Of a stretch of 64,000 nucleotides of DNA, positions 16,832 through 24,776 are shown one piece after another; the stretch's first letter is position 1, and every line of letters begins with the position of its first letter. The notes beneath the pieces are model-generated. The model searched no databases and had not been told where the DNA came from. It worked only from the letters and a program-made list of their open reading frames with translations. Both the position numbers and the translations under genes were made by a program. The stretch lies in the NCBI GenBank assembly GCA_934552825.1, contig CAKTEQ010000005.1:62001-126000 (forward strand). The letters are read 5' to 3'. This DNA is from an uncultured Oscillospiraceae bacterium (GTDB taxonomy: Bacteria > Bacillota > Clostridia > Oscillospirales > Oscillospiraceae).

Positions 16832-17926
16832 ATGAAAAAGGTACTGGCAATTGTACTGGCTCTTCTGATGGTTCTGTCCTTCGCTTCTCTGGCTGCTTGC
16901 GGCGAGAAGCAGGAAGAGACAAAGCCTGCGGATGACCAGCAGACGACAACTACACCTGTTGACGGTGAGGTTACAGAGGAAGTTCTGAAGGCTTCCAAGA
17001 ACAACGAGTATATCAAGGAAAAGCTGGCTGCCGGATGGGAACTGAAGATCGACTGGTCTCTGCTCCAGGACAACTACTTCACATCCACACAGCTCGCTGC
17101 GGCTTCCGAGGATATGTTTGAGGCTGAGGGCTTCGCAAGAGGCACTGTCTACGCTGCTGCTGACGGCAACATCGCAGACCAGATCACACAGCTTGAGAAC
17201 ATCATGACAGTTGGCGAGGCAGTTGGCGTCTGCGTGCAGACTGGCGACCCCAACGCTGTTCAGACAGTTGTTGAGCAGATGCAGGATTTCGGCATCTGCG
17301 TTGTCATCTACGGCATCCAGGTCGAGTACGACACAATCGTAGCTATGGCTGACGTTTACAACGCTGGTTGGGGCGCGGCTGTTATGGCTTCCGACTGGGC
17401 AAAGGTCCGTTATCCTGACGAGGTCGTCAAGACAGCAGTTCTGGGTTCCCAGATCATGGAGCCTGTTGTTCAGCTGACAAACGGTATGAAGGACGGCGTT
17501 GAGGCTGCTGAGAACCTGGAAATGGCATACTTCGGCGACAACGAGGGCTACTCCCTTGAGGATGGCTACAACGGCGCAGAGGCAGCTCTGATGATCGACG
17601 GCGACATCAAGGCATTCGTCTGCTACCAGATGTGCGCGGGCCTGGGCGTAAACAACTACCTCGAGGCACAGGGCAAGGACTTCTCCGAGTACGGCATCTT
17701 CGCAACATCCGAGGATGACACAACTCCCGACATGCTCGACAAGGCCGGCAGAAACGAAGGTTCCTTCCGCGGCACAATCGCAGCAGGCGGCGGCGTGCCC
17801 GACACAACAGTTGCAGCTATGCTGGGCGCTCTCTACGGCGAAATCCCCGTTGGCACAACAATGATCGACCCCATGAAGGCATGGACATCTTCTGATTACA
17901 CCTGCGACTTCACGATCGGTTACTAA
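16832..17926 (+). CDS. Substrate-binding lipoprotein 2
   Basis: A 364-residue paralogue. The start at 16832 (MKKVLAIVLALLMV) is set by AAGGAGG and by agreement with copies 3 and 4. Lipobox LAAC gives the lipidated Cys23, followed by a Glu/Thr-rich linker with TTTTP. The Peripla_BP_4-like domain carries CVQTGDP, YGIQVEYDTIVAMADVYNAG, CAGLGVNNYLEAQG and KAWTSSDYTCDFTIGY. Relative to copies 3 and 4, the hinge has Met-Cys-Ala where they have Met-Ser-Ala. Codon use (Thr ACA, Ala GCT/GCA) is close to that of groEL and implies high expression. It is monocistronic, with its own promoter and terminator. Ligand unknown. Confidence 0.92.
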   Translation: MKKVLAIVLALLMVLSFASLAACGEKQEETKPADDQQTTTTPVDGEVTEEVLKASKNNEYIKEKLAAGWELKIDWSLLQDNYFTSTQLAAASEDMFEAEGFARGTVYAAADGNIADQITQLENIMTVGEAVGVCVQTGDPNAVQTVVEQMQDFGICVVIYGIQVEYDTIVAMADVYNAGWGAAVMASDWAKVRYPDEVVKTAVLGSQIMEPVVQLTNGMKDGVEAAENLEMAYFGDNEGYSLEDGYNGAEAALMIDGDIKAFVCYQMCAGLGVNNYLEAQGKDFSEYGIFATSEDDTTPDMLDKAGRNEGSFRGTIAAGGGVPDTTVAAMLGALYGEIPVGTTMIDPMKAWTSSDYTCDFTIGY

Positions 17927-17945
17927 TTTATATAGTACTATACAG

Positions 17946-17976
17946 GAAGCGCGTTCGTTGAGAACGCGCTTCTTTC
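17946..17976 (+). terminator. Terminator after binding-protein gene 2
   Basis: GAAGCGCGTTC / GAACGCGCTTC around GTTGA, then TTTCT. The AT-rich 335 bases from here to the next promoter hold no supported gene. Confidence 0.8.
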
Positions 17977-18311
17977 TTTATATTTTGATGAGAATACGAT
18001 TGAAATATCCAAAAATAAGCCACTACAAAATATACAAAAGCCTGAGGAGACGACGATTTTGCTGAATTATATTTTAACAGACAAATTTTAAAATAGTGCT
18101 GGACCCTCTGCATCACAGAAAAATAAATAAAAATGACGCTTAAAACTCCGCACACAATTGATATAATGCACATAGCAGTGAAAAAAGAAATCAAGCGGAA
18201 ACCAAAAATAAGCGAGTAAAATGCATAAAGACGGAGCCGAAATGTCGAAAACGTCAAAATAAACCGCAAGAAAATGGACAAAAAGCACAAAATGCAACTA
18301 TCTGATGGGGG

Positions 18312-18340
18312 TTGATTTTAGAAAAACGTCTGTGTAGAAT
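18312..18340 (+). promoter_or_regulatory. Promoter of binding-protein gene 3
   Basis: TTGATT at 18312-18317, a 17-base spacer, TAGAAT at 18335-18340. Confidence 0.65.
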
Positions 18341-18347
18341 AAATGAC

Positions 18348-18368
18348 CGTGGGGAAAGATGTCCCCCG
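18348..18368 (+). other. Predicted 5'-terminal mRNA hairpin, binding-protein gene 3
   Basis: CG-(T)-GGGG pairs with CCCCCG, 6 base pairs with one bulged T and an 8-base loop. It starts about 8 bases after the -10 box, at the expected first nucleotide. Confidence 0.45.
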
Positions 18369-18395
18369 TACAAATTCTTAGGAGGAAATACACAG

Positions 18396-19490
18396 ATGAA
18401 AAAGGTACTGGCAATCGTACTGGCATTTCTGATGGTCCTGTCCTTCGCTTCTCTGGCTGCTTGCGGCGAGAAGAAGGAAGAGACAAAGCCCGCAGATGGC
18501 CAGCAGACAACAACTACACCCGCTGACGGCGAGATCACAGAGGAAGTCCTGAAGGCTTCCAAACCCAATGAGTATGTTCAGGAAAAGCTGGACGCTGGCT
18601 GGGAAATGGACATTGACTGGTCTCTGCACAATGACAACTATTTCGTGCATACACAGCTGGCTGAGGCAGGCATGGCGAAGCTTGCTGAGTACGGCTTCGG
18701 CGGCACGATTTTCGCTGCCCCTGACAATAATATTGCAGAGCAGATCTCCCAGATGGAGACTATTTGCACAAAGGGCGAGTCCTGCGGCGTAATCGTTCAG
18801 ACATCTGATCCCGGCGCATTGGAAACAGTTGTTGGTCAGCTCCAGGAGAGCGGAATTACAGTTGTTATCTATGGTATCGAGTGCGACTATGATACAATCG
18901 TGGCTATGGCTGACGTTTACCAGGCTGGTTACGGCGCTGCCGTTATGGCTCACGAGTGGGCAAAGGTCCGCTATCCTGATGAAGTAGTCAAGTGCGCAGT
19001 TCTGGGTGCTCAGATCAATGTACCCACAGTTACTCTGTCCCAGGGTATGCTGGACGGCGTTGAAGAGTATGAGAACCTTGAACTCACATACTACGGAGAC
19101 AACGAAGGCGACTGCCTTGAGAACGGCTACAACGGCGCAGAGGCGGCTCTGATGCTGGATGGCGACGTCAAGATTTTCGTCTGCTACCAGATGAGCGCGG
19201 GCCTGGGCGTCAACAACTACCTCGAAGCACAGGCTAAGGACTTCGGCGAGTATGGCATCTTCGGTACATCCGAGGACGATACAACAGCTGAGATGCTTGA
19301 GAAGGCAGCCAGCAACCAGTCCGCATTCCGCGGTACGATTTCCGCAGGCGCCGGTGTGCCTGACACAGCTGTCAACACAATGGTTGAGGCTCTTCTGGGC
19401 GACGGTGTACCTCTGGGCACACTGAGAGTCGACCCCATGAAGGCGTGGACATCTTCTGACTACACCTGCGACTTCACAATCGGCTACTAA
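18396..19490 (+). CDS. Substrate-binding lipoprotein 3
   Basis: A 364-residue paralogue with lipobox LAAC (Cys23), the linker QQTTTTPADGEITEEVLKAS and a Peripla_BP_4-like domain. The C-terminal third is nearly the same as the remnant at 11551. The start at 18396 follows TTAGGAGG; an earlier in-frame start at 18312 would lie inside the promoter. Ligand-facing residues around the first crossover differ from copy 2 (for instance DWSLHNDNYFVHTQ against DWSLLQDNYFTSTQ), so the copies may bind different compounds. Codon bias is high. It has its own promoter and terminator. Confidence 0.92.
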   Translation: MKKVLAIVLAFLMVLSFASLAACGEKKEETKPADGQQTTTTPADGEITEEVLKASKPNEYVQEKLDAGWEMDIDWSLHNDNYFVHTQLAEAGMAKLAEYGFGGTIFAAPDNNIAEQISQMETICTKGESCGVIVQTSDPGALETVVGQLQESGITVVIYGIECDYDTIVAMADVYQAGYGAAVMAHEWAKVRYPDEVVKCAVLGAQINVPTVTLSQGMLDGVEEYENLELTYYGDNEGDCLENGYNGAEAALMLDGDVKIFVCYQMSAGLGVNNYLEAQAKDFGEYGIFGTSEDDTTAEMLEKAASNQSAFRGTISAGAGVPDTAVNTMVEALLGDGVPLGTLRVDPMKAWTSSDYTCDFTIGY

Positions 19491-19520
19491 TCATATACAT
19501 TAAAATACAATTATATTGCG

Positions 19521-19553
19521 GAAAGGCGCACCTGCGGGGGCGCCTTTCCTTTT
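19521..19553 (+). terminator. Terminator after binding-protein gene 3
   Basis: GAAAGGCGC / GCGCCTTTC arms followed by CTTTT. The AT-rich 185 bases between it and the next promoter show no gene. Confidence 0.78.
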
Positions 19554-19738
19554 GCGCATCATGTATTTAGTAGAATTTTAGTAAAGGAACGGGGACAAAA
19601 ATCGGAGATAAAATATAATGCTAAACACCTCAATAGTGGGTGAAAAGTCAATAGTTTTGCGGAATACGGGCGGTTATCGGATGAAAAACAAAAAAACGAC
19701 TAAAAATATTACAAAAAGTCAAAATAGAATTATTGATA

Positions 19739-19767
19739 TTGACAAAAGTGCTGGATTTTGATATTCT
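19739..19767 (+). promoter_or_regulatory. Promoter of binding-protein gene 4
   Basis: TTGACA at 19739-19744, a 17-base spacer, TATTCT at 19762-19767. Confidence 0.75.
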
Positions 19768-19772
19768 TCGTC

Positions 19773-19788
19773 TGTGGGGAGACCCACA
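19773..19788 (+). other. Predicted 5'-terminal mRNA hairpin, binding-protein gene 4
   Basis: TGTGGG / CCCACA, 6 perfect base pairs closed by a GAGA (GNRA-type) tetraloop, placed exactly at the expected transcript start, 10 bases before TTAGGAGG. Confidence 0.55.
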
Positions 19789-19815
19789 AGTATTTTTTAG
19801 GAGGAAGTTACACAA

Positions 19816-20925
19816 ATGAAAAAGGTACTGGCAATCATCCTGGCACTGTTGATGGTCCTGTCCTTTGCTTCCCTGGCTGCTTGCGGCGAGAAGCAGAAAG
19901 AGACAAAGACACCTGGGACAAACAATGAGCAGACAACAACTACACCTGCTGACGGCGAGATCACAGAGGAAGTCCTGAAGGCTTCCAAGCCCAACGAGTA
20001 TGTTCAGGAAAAGCTGGACGCTGGCTGGGAAGTTCGTATCGACTGGTCCCTGAGCGATGAGAACTACTTTACTCACACACAGCTGGCTGACGCGGCTATC
20101 GCCATGTTCGCCGAGCACGGCTTTGTGGGCACAGTTTATGCGGCTGAGGATAACTCTATCCCCAACCAGATCACACAGCTTGAGAACCTGCTGACAGTTG
20201 GAAAGTCCTCCGGCGTCTGCATCCAGACATCTGACCCCGCTGCTATTAAGGACGTTGTACTTTCCATGCAGGATGCTGGCATCACAGTCGTTATCTACGG
20301 TATCGAGACAGATTATGACACGATCGTAGCAATGGCTGACGTTTACAACGCTGGTTACGGCGCAGCTGTTATGGCAACTGACTGGGTATCCGTCAGATAT
20401 CCCGACGCTAAGGACGGCGAGATCCATGTCGCGGTTCTGGGCGGTCAGATGAACGCTGCTGTCGTCGCTCTGTCCCAGGGCATGAAGGACGGCGTCGCTG
20501 CTGACAGCCGTTTCACTCTGGGCTATGTGGGCGATGCAGAAGGCGACACACTTGAGCACGGTTATGACGGCGCAACAGCCGCTCTGATGGTAGACCCCGA
20601 CATCCGCGTATTCGTCGTTTATCAGATGAGCGCAGGTCTGGGCGTCAACAACTACCTCGAGGCACAGGGCTATGACTTCGGCGAGTTCGGTATCTTCGGC
20701 ACATCCGAGGACGATACGACAGCTGAGATGCTGGAGAAGGCTGCTAATAACCAGTCCTCCTTCCGCGGTACTATCGCAGCCGGCGGCGGTGTTCCCGACA
20801 CAACAGTTGAGGTTATGCTTGAGGCCCTCATCGGCGACGGTGTACCTCTGGGTACACTGAAGATCGACCCCATGAAGGCATGGACATCCACTGACTACAC
20901 CTGCGACTTCACAATCGGCTACTAA
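19816..20925 (+). CDS. Substrate-binding lipoprotein 4
   Basis: A 369-residue paralogue with lipobox LAAC (Cys23), a slightly longer linker (KTPGTNNEQTTTTPADG) and the same Peripla_BP_4-like domain: CIQTSDP, YGIETDYDTIVAMADVYNAG, SAGLGVNNYLEAQGYDFGE and a KAWTSTDYTCDFTIGY tail. In the middle it resembles copy 1 more than copies 2 and 3 (VRYPDAKDGEIHVAVLGG with an extra GEIHV segment). RBS TTAGGAGG. Codon bias is high, and promoter and terminator are its own. No transport components follow: the next gene is a dehydrogenase. Confidence 0.92.
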   Translation: MKKVLAIILALLMVLSFASLAACGEKQKETKTPGTNNEQTTTTPADGEITEEVLKASKPNEYVQEKLDAGWEVRIDWSLSDENYFTHTQLADAAIAMFAEHGFVGTVYAAEDNSIPNQITQLENLLTVGKSSGVCIQTSDPAAIKDVVLSMQDAGITVVIYGIETDYDTIVAMADVYNAGYGAAVMATDWVSVRYPDAKDGEIHVAVLGGQMNAAVVALSQGMKDGVAADSRFTLGYVGDAEGDTLEHGYDGATAALMVDPDIRVFVVYQMSAGLGVNNYLEAQGYDFGEFGIFGTSEDDTTAEMLEKAANNQSSFRGTIAAGGGVPDTTVEVMLEALIGDGVPLGTLKIDPMKAWTSTDYTCDFTIGY

Positions 20926-20962
20926 TTAAAGAGTCTGCATATAACGCAGCAAAATGAAATGC

Positions 20963-20996
20963 GGGACCGTGCTCTCACTGAGAGCACGGTCCTTTT
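20963..20996 (+). terminator. Terminator after binding-protein gene 4
   Basis: GGACCGTGCTCTCA / TGAGAGCACGGTCC arms around C, then TTTT. Confidence 0.88.
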
Positions 20997-21012
20997 GCAT
21001 GGAGCGGAGATG

Positions 21013-21041
21013 TTGTAACAGGTACGGGCGTAATGTATAAT
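21013..21041 (+). promoter_or_regulatory. Promoter of D-2-hydroxyacid dehydrogenase gene
   Basis: TTGTAA at 21013-21018, a 17-base spacer, TATAAT at 21036-21041. Confidence 0.65.
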
Positions 21042-21072
21042 ACCCGTATAAAAGAAGAGGAGGACGCACAGG

Positions 21073-22023
21073 GTGAAAGTTTTTGCATATGCCTGCCGCG
21101 GGTATGATGAGGCCCCGCTTTTCGAAAAGCACGCCGGGACGCTGGGAATAGAGATAGGGATGACTCCGGATATACTGAAAGAGGAAACGCTGCATTTGGC
21201 GGAGGGCTGCCGGTATATCAGCACGGTCACAACGCGCCTGGACGCATCTCTACTTGACGGGCTGAAGGTAATGGGCGTCAGGCTCGTGTCCACGCGGACC
21301 ATTGGCTATGAGACGATAGATATCGAATATGCCCGGAAGATAGGTATACATATTTCAAACGTGAGCTACGCGCCGGAGAGTGTGGCGGAATATACGCTCA
21401 TGCTGATGCTCGCCGCCCTGCGCCGGGTCGGCGCCATAATGAAGCGCATGGAGCGTGAGAACTTTTCTCTCAAAGGCGTATGCGGCGAGCTGCTCACGGA
21501 TAAGACTATCGGCGTGATCGGCACGGGCAGCATAGGCAGCGCGGTCGTTAAGATGCTCAGAGCATTAGGCTGCCGCGTGTATGTGAACAACAGGCACGGC
21601 GGCGACGTCTGCGGCGGGGAGTATCTGCCGCTGGACGAGCTTTTGAGCCGTTGCGATCTCGTAACGCTCCATACTCCTATGAACGACGGGAATTTCCATA
21701 TGCTCGACGCCACGGCAATAGAGAAAATGCCCCGGGGGACGATCGTAGTGAATACCGCCCGGGGAGCGCTTATAGATACGGACGCCCTTATTGCCGGGCT
21801 AAACAGCGGGCATATTGCCTGCTGCGCGTTGGACGTGGCGGAGGACAGCTTCAGCCGCAAGTCCGGTGACCGTATGGAGACACTGAGGAATATGGAAAAC
21901 GTACTCATCACCCCGCACAGAGCGTTTTATACTGAGAACGCCGTGTCAGAGATGATATACAATTCTCTGCTCAGCTGCAGGCTCACAGAGGACGGAGAGA
22001 AAAATCCGTGGGAGATAGTGTGA
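21073..22023 (+). CDS. D-2-hydroxyacid dehydrogenase (D-lactate / 2-hydroxyisocaproate type)
   Basis: A 316-residue NAD(P)-dependent enzyme reducing a 2-keto acid such as pyruvate to the D-hydroxy acid. The Rossmann motif is GTGSIG (150-155). The catalytic triad is Arg230 (NTARG), Glu257 (DVAEDS) and His282 (TPHRAF). The start is GTG at 21073 behind GAGGAGGACGC. The acidic residue that usually ends the second beta strand and selects NAD is replaced by Asn-Asn-Arg (172-174), which may relax the preference towards NADP. That is an inference. It stands as a single gene between two terminators. Confidence 0.9.
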   Translation: MKVFAYACRGYDEAPLFEKHAGTLGIEIGMTPDILKEETLHLAEGCRYISTVTTRLDASLLDGLKVMGVRLVSTRTIGYETIDIEYARKIGIHISNVSYAPESVAEYTLMLMLAALRRVGAIMKRMERENFSLKGVCGELLTDKTIGVIGTGSIGSAVVKMLRALGCRVYVNNRHGGDVCGGEYLPLDELLSRCDLVTLHTPMNDGNFHMLDATAIEKMPRGTIVVNTARGALIDTDALIAGLNSGHIACCALDVAEDSFSRKSGDRMETLRNMENVLITPHRAFYTENAVSEMIYNSLLSCRLTEDGEKNPWEIV

Positions 22024-22027
22024 GAAA

Positions 22028-22058
22028 ACAGGACAGGCACAGCCTGTCCTGTTTTTTT
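22028..22058 (+). terminator. Terminator after dehydrogenase gene
   Basis: ACAGGACAGGC / GCCTGTCCTGT around ACA, then seven T. Confidence 0.9.
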
Positions 22059-22078
22059 GAAAAAATTTAAATTAACTA

Positions 22079-22107
22079 TTGACAACTGAGAGAGCACCTG
22101 CTATACT
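22079..22107 (+). promoter_or_regulatory. Promoter of fur-family / rubrerythrin operon
   Basis: TTGACA at 22079-22084, a 17-base spacer, TATACT at 22102-22107. Confidence 0.75.
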
Positions 22108-22116
22108 AACAATAGT

Positions 22117-22129
22117 AATAATCGTTATT
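22117..22129 (+). promoter_or_regulatory. Possible PerR-type operator
   Basis: AATAA-TCG-TTATT, AT-rich and symmetrical, lying over the expected transcription start. It resembles half of a TTATAATnATTATAA Per box but is only 13 bases, so autoregulation is a guess. Confidence 0.4.
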
Positions 22130-22144
22130 GATTAGGAGAAAGCA

Positions 22145-22534
22145 ATGGAAAGAGCAAAGCGTTACAGTAAAAAACGTGAAGCTATTCTCGCATGTATCCG
22201 CGGTACAAAGTCGCACCCGGATGCCGAATGGGTCTATGAAAAGCTCAAGGACGAGTTCCCGGACTTGAGCCTCGGTACGGTATACCGGAATATTGCCCGA
22301 TTCAAGGAGGAGGGAGAGATAATTTCCCTTGGCACCGTGAATGGCGTTGAGCGCTTCGACGGAAACGTGAAGCCCCACGGGCATATGGTGTGCAGGATAT
22401 GCGCGAGAGTGATAGATATGCCGGACGATGTGGAGATAACCGTGCCGCCTGTGGCGGGGTTCAACGCCGAGCGGTGCGAGGTGTTCATCCATGGTGTCTG
22501 CGCTGATTGTGCTCACAACACCGAGAGTGTGTGA
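22145..22534 (+). CDS. Fur-family regulator, PerR-like
   Basis: A 129-residue Fur-family metal-dependent repressor. An N-terminal winged helix (SHPDAEWVYEKLK, then LSLGTVYRNIARF as recognition helix) precedes the dimer domain with HGHMVC. Two CxxC pairs, C83/C86 and C119/C122, form the structural zinc site. The short length and the neighbour rubrerythrin suggest a PerR-type peroxide sensor more than an iron regulator. RBS AGGAGA. The rubrerythrin gene follows after 49 bases and is probably under its control. Confidence 0.9.
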   Translation: MERAKRYSKKREAILACIRGTKSHPDAEWVYEKLKDEFPDLSLGTVYRNIARFKEEGEIISLGTVNGVERFDGNVKPHGHMVCRICARVIDMPDDVEITVPPVAGFNAERCEVFIHGVCADCAHNTESV

Positions 22535-22583
22535 TATATTTTGTCTGACTTATAATTTTGAAAAGCTTTAGGAGGAAATTAAA

Positions 22584-23126
22584 ATGGCTAAGTGGGTTTG
22601 CAGTGTTTGTGGTTACGTTCATGAAGGCGATACAGCTCCCGAGTCCTGCCCTGTTTGCAAGGCTCCCGCGGAGAAGTTTAAGAAGATGGAAGGCGAGATG
22701 ACATGGGCTTCCGAGCACGTTGTCGGCGTGGCTCAGGGCGCTCCCGAGGACATCATCGCTGATCTGCGTTCCAACTTTGAGGGCGAGTGCAGCGAGGTCG
22801 GTATGTACCTGGCTATGGCTCGTGTGGCACACCGTGAGGGTTATCCTGAGATTGGTCTCTACTGGGAGAAGGCTGCATACGAAGAGGCTGAGCACGCTGC
22901 AAAGTTTGCGGAGCTCCTGGGCGAGGTCGTAACGGAGAGCACAAAGAAGAACCTGGAAATGCGCGTTGAGGCTGAGTACGGCGCAACAGCGGGCAAGACA
23001 GATCTGGCAAAGCGCGCAAAGGCGCTGAACCTGGATGCTATCCACGATACCGTCCACGAAATGGCCCGCGACGAAGCCCGCCACGGCAAGGCACTGAAGG
23101 GTCTGCTGGAGCGTTACTTCGGCTAA
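22584..23126 (+). CDS. rbr: Rubrerythrin, rubredoxin domain first (reverse rubrerythrin)
   Basis: A 180-residue peroxide reductase. The rubredoxin iron site is at the N-terminus (C6, C9, C22, C25), the reverse of classical rubrerythrin, followed by a ferritin-like four-helix bundle with di-iron ligands in EGECSEVGMY, EEAEHA and DEARHG. It reduces hydrogen peroxide to water in the cytosol of anaerobes, and in clostridia this type also supports oxygen reduction. RBS TAGGAGG. Codon use is of the highly expressed kind. Co-transcribed with the upstream PerR-like gene. Confidence 0.95.
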   Translation: MAKWVCSVCGYVHEGDTAPESCPVCKAPAEKFKKMEGEMTWASEHVVGVAQGAPEDIIADLRSNFEGECSEVGMYLAMARVAHREGYPEIGLYWEKAAYEEAEHAAKFAELLGEVVTESTKKNLEMRVEAEYGATAGKTDLAKRAKALNLDAIHDTVHEMARDEARHGKALKGLLERYFG

Positions 23127-23151
23127 GAATAAAATATAAAATCAGAGAATT

Positions 23152-23189
23152 AAAAGAGGAAGCACCAAAAGATGCTTCCTCTTTTAATC
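23152..23189 (+). terminator. Terminator after rubrerythrin gene
   Basis: AAAAGAGGAAGCA / TGCTTCCTCTTTT arms around an 8-base loop. The 138 bases between it and the next gene show nothing. Confidence 0.88.
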
Positions 23190-23327
23190 ATTTGCCATAA
23201 GTATAGAGGTTTGGGGTCAGTTCGGCGCAGATTGGACGGTAACGCCGACATATGGATTATCTACGGCGCTGAAATATTCAAAACACTCCCGGCGGGGAAA
23301 ATCACCGGGGAAATGCCCACTCAAAAC

Positions 23328-24605
23328 TCAGGAAATTTCCGCCTCGCCCGCTTCCTCGGGGAAGGGCATCCTGCCGTGGGTGCGGCGGTAAAGGGGAATG
23401 AATGTCATAGGCACGAACAGAAGGGTTATCACGACACCGGCAATATACATGGGTATATAGCTGCCCGTCGTGTCATAGATCGCGCCTATCATAAGAGGGC
23501 CAAGGGACATGCCGCCCATAAGGAAGAACGAGGTCATGCCGTAAATACTGCCGTACTCCTTCATGCCGAAGATGTCGGGTATAACGCTGTTGAGAAATAC
23601 GCTGGAGAGGCGGCTGCCGATGGCAAAAACTAGAACGAAGAGTACTACGACAGTAAAATTGCCGCAGCCGGGCATCATGAGATAGGCGACGATCTGGAGT
23701 ATGGCCAGCGCGCTCATGACCTTCAGCGTGCCCCGCCTGTCCGCAAGCCAACCGCACAGGGCGGATACGCCCGAACCGAACACGTTGAATACCATGATGA
23801 GGTTTGAGGTAGTCACGGAGGACCAGCCGCAGTCGCTCATGAGCATTGGGCCGAGGTACTGCATGACGCCGAAGGATAGTACGTTCGCGAGGAATACGCC
23901 CACGCAGAAAAACCAGAAGGAGGGCATCCTGACGACGTCCCTGAAGGCAAAGCCTGTGCCCGCGGGCGCGGGGGCGGGGTTTTCGCCGTGATCGGAGGTG
24001 CGGTAGGGTGTGAGTCCCATTTTATCCGGCGCCGGCGTCGCAAGAGGGAGTATGAGCGCCATGAGCAGCAGGTTCACCGCCGCCAGAGCGCCATATGCCT
24101 CGCGCCAGCTGAAGGCGTCTATGAAGATACGGCTCAGGTACATGAAGGAAATGCTGCCCACGCAGGGGCCGATAAACAGTATAGACTGGGCTGTGGAGCG
24201 CCGGTCCTCAAACCATGAATTTACGATAAGGGTTGCGGGGATGCCGGAGGCAAAGGCGAAAGCGGCGCCGCGGACAATGCTCACAAGATAAAAGACAAGG
24301 AGCGACGAAGATACCGCGTAACCGAGTATGCACAGAGCGTGGATAAGCAGGGACAGGAAGAGGATCAGCTTCATTTTGCCTGGGTATTTTGTAAAGACCT
24401 TCCCTATGAATGGGGAGAGGATCATAGCCGCCAGGCAGGAAAACGTGTAGTAAAGGGAAAACTGCACCTGCGTAAAGCCAAGATGCTGGGCGACGGGTTC
24501 GTAGAAAAGTGTCAGGCCTGTGCCGTTCAGCCCGACGGTGGCGGCGAGGAGCAGGGTAGCGCCGAGCAGATTGCGCCACGGAGTGTATTTTTGGCGAGCA
24601 GTCAT
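23328..24605 (-). CDS. MFS transporter, OFA-like (second copy type)
   Basis: A 425-residue 12-helix Major Facilitator carrier. The N-terminus (VGLNGTGLTLFYEPVAQHLGF) is plainly related to the transporter at 8092 (VGLGTNGLSLFYVPVTESLGF). It has the central loop at residues 190-215 and the conserved FGMKEYGSIYGM segment before helix 10, where the other has FGLKEYGVIFGF. RBS AGGAGG lies 5 bases upstream. Probably a proton-linked carrier of small carboxylates, but the substrate is not evident. A single-gene unit. Confidence 0.87.
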   Translation of the reverse strand: MTARQKYTPWRNLLGATLLLAATVGLNGTGLTLFYEPVAQHLGFTQVQFSLYYTFSCLAAMILSPFIGKVFTKYPGKMKLILFLSLLIHALCILGYAVSSSLLVFYLVSIVRGAAFAFASGIPATLIVNSWFEDRRSTAQSILFIGPCVGSISFMYLSRIFIDAFSWREAYGALAAVNLLLMALILPLATPAPDKMGLTPYRTSDHGENPAPAPAGTGFAFRDVVRMPSFWFFCVGVFLANVLSFGVMQYLGPMLMSDCGWSSVTTSNLIMVFNVFGSGVSALCGWLADRRGTLKVMSALAILQIVAYLMMPGCGNFTVVVLFVLVFAIGSRLSSVFLNSVIPDIFGMKEYGSIYGMTSFFLMGGMSLGPLMIGAIYDTTGSYIPMYIAGVVITLLFVPMTFIPLYRRTHGRMPFPEEAGEAEIS

Positions 24606-24678
24606 GGGTACCTCCTGTTGCGGCCCACCTTGCCGGGCGATACCGGCGGCAGGTGTGTTGATTTTCAGCTATGTAATG

Positions 24679-24708
24679 ATTCTACCACCGACTATGGGAG
24701 AAAGTCAA
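24679..24708 (-). promoter_or_regulatory. Promoter of MFS gene (minus strand)
   Basis: On the minus strand TTGACT (24708-24703), an 18-base spacer, TAGAAT (24684-24679). Confidence 0.6.
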
Positions 24709-24731
24709 CATAGGGGTACTCTGCAAAAAAG

Positions 24732-24766
24732 TAAAGGGGCGGACACTTCGGCGCGTCCGCCCCTGT
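24732..24766 (-). terminator. Terminator of the DUF1538-PII operon
   Basis: AGGGGCGGAC / GTCCGCCCCT arms, followed on the minus strand by TTACTTTTTT. Confidence 0.82.
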
Positions 24767-24776
24767 TTTATGCTGT

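Noticed and set aside
17928..18290. 120-codon minus-strand frame in the AT-rich gap between binding proteins 2 and 3
   Set aside because: Phe/Ile/Tyr-rich translation of AT-rich non-coding DNA; it overlaps a terminator and has no ribosome site.
14393..20962. Mobile element carrying the binding-protein array
   Set aside because: No transposase, integrase, terminal repeats or target duplications were found. Paralogy and gene loss explain the layout.
23190..23633. Plus-strand frames between the rubrerythrin and MFS genes
   Set aside because: They overlap the 3' end of the minus-strand MFS gene and have no ribosome site or domain.
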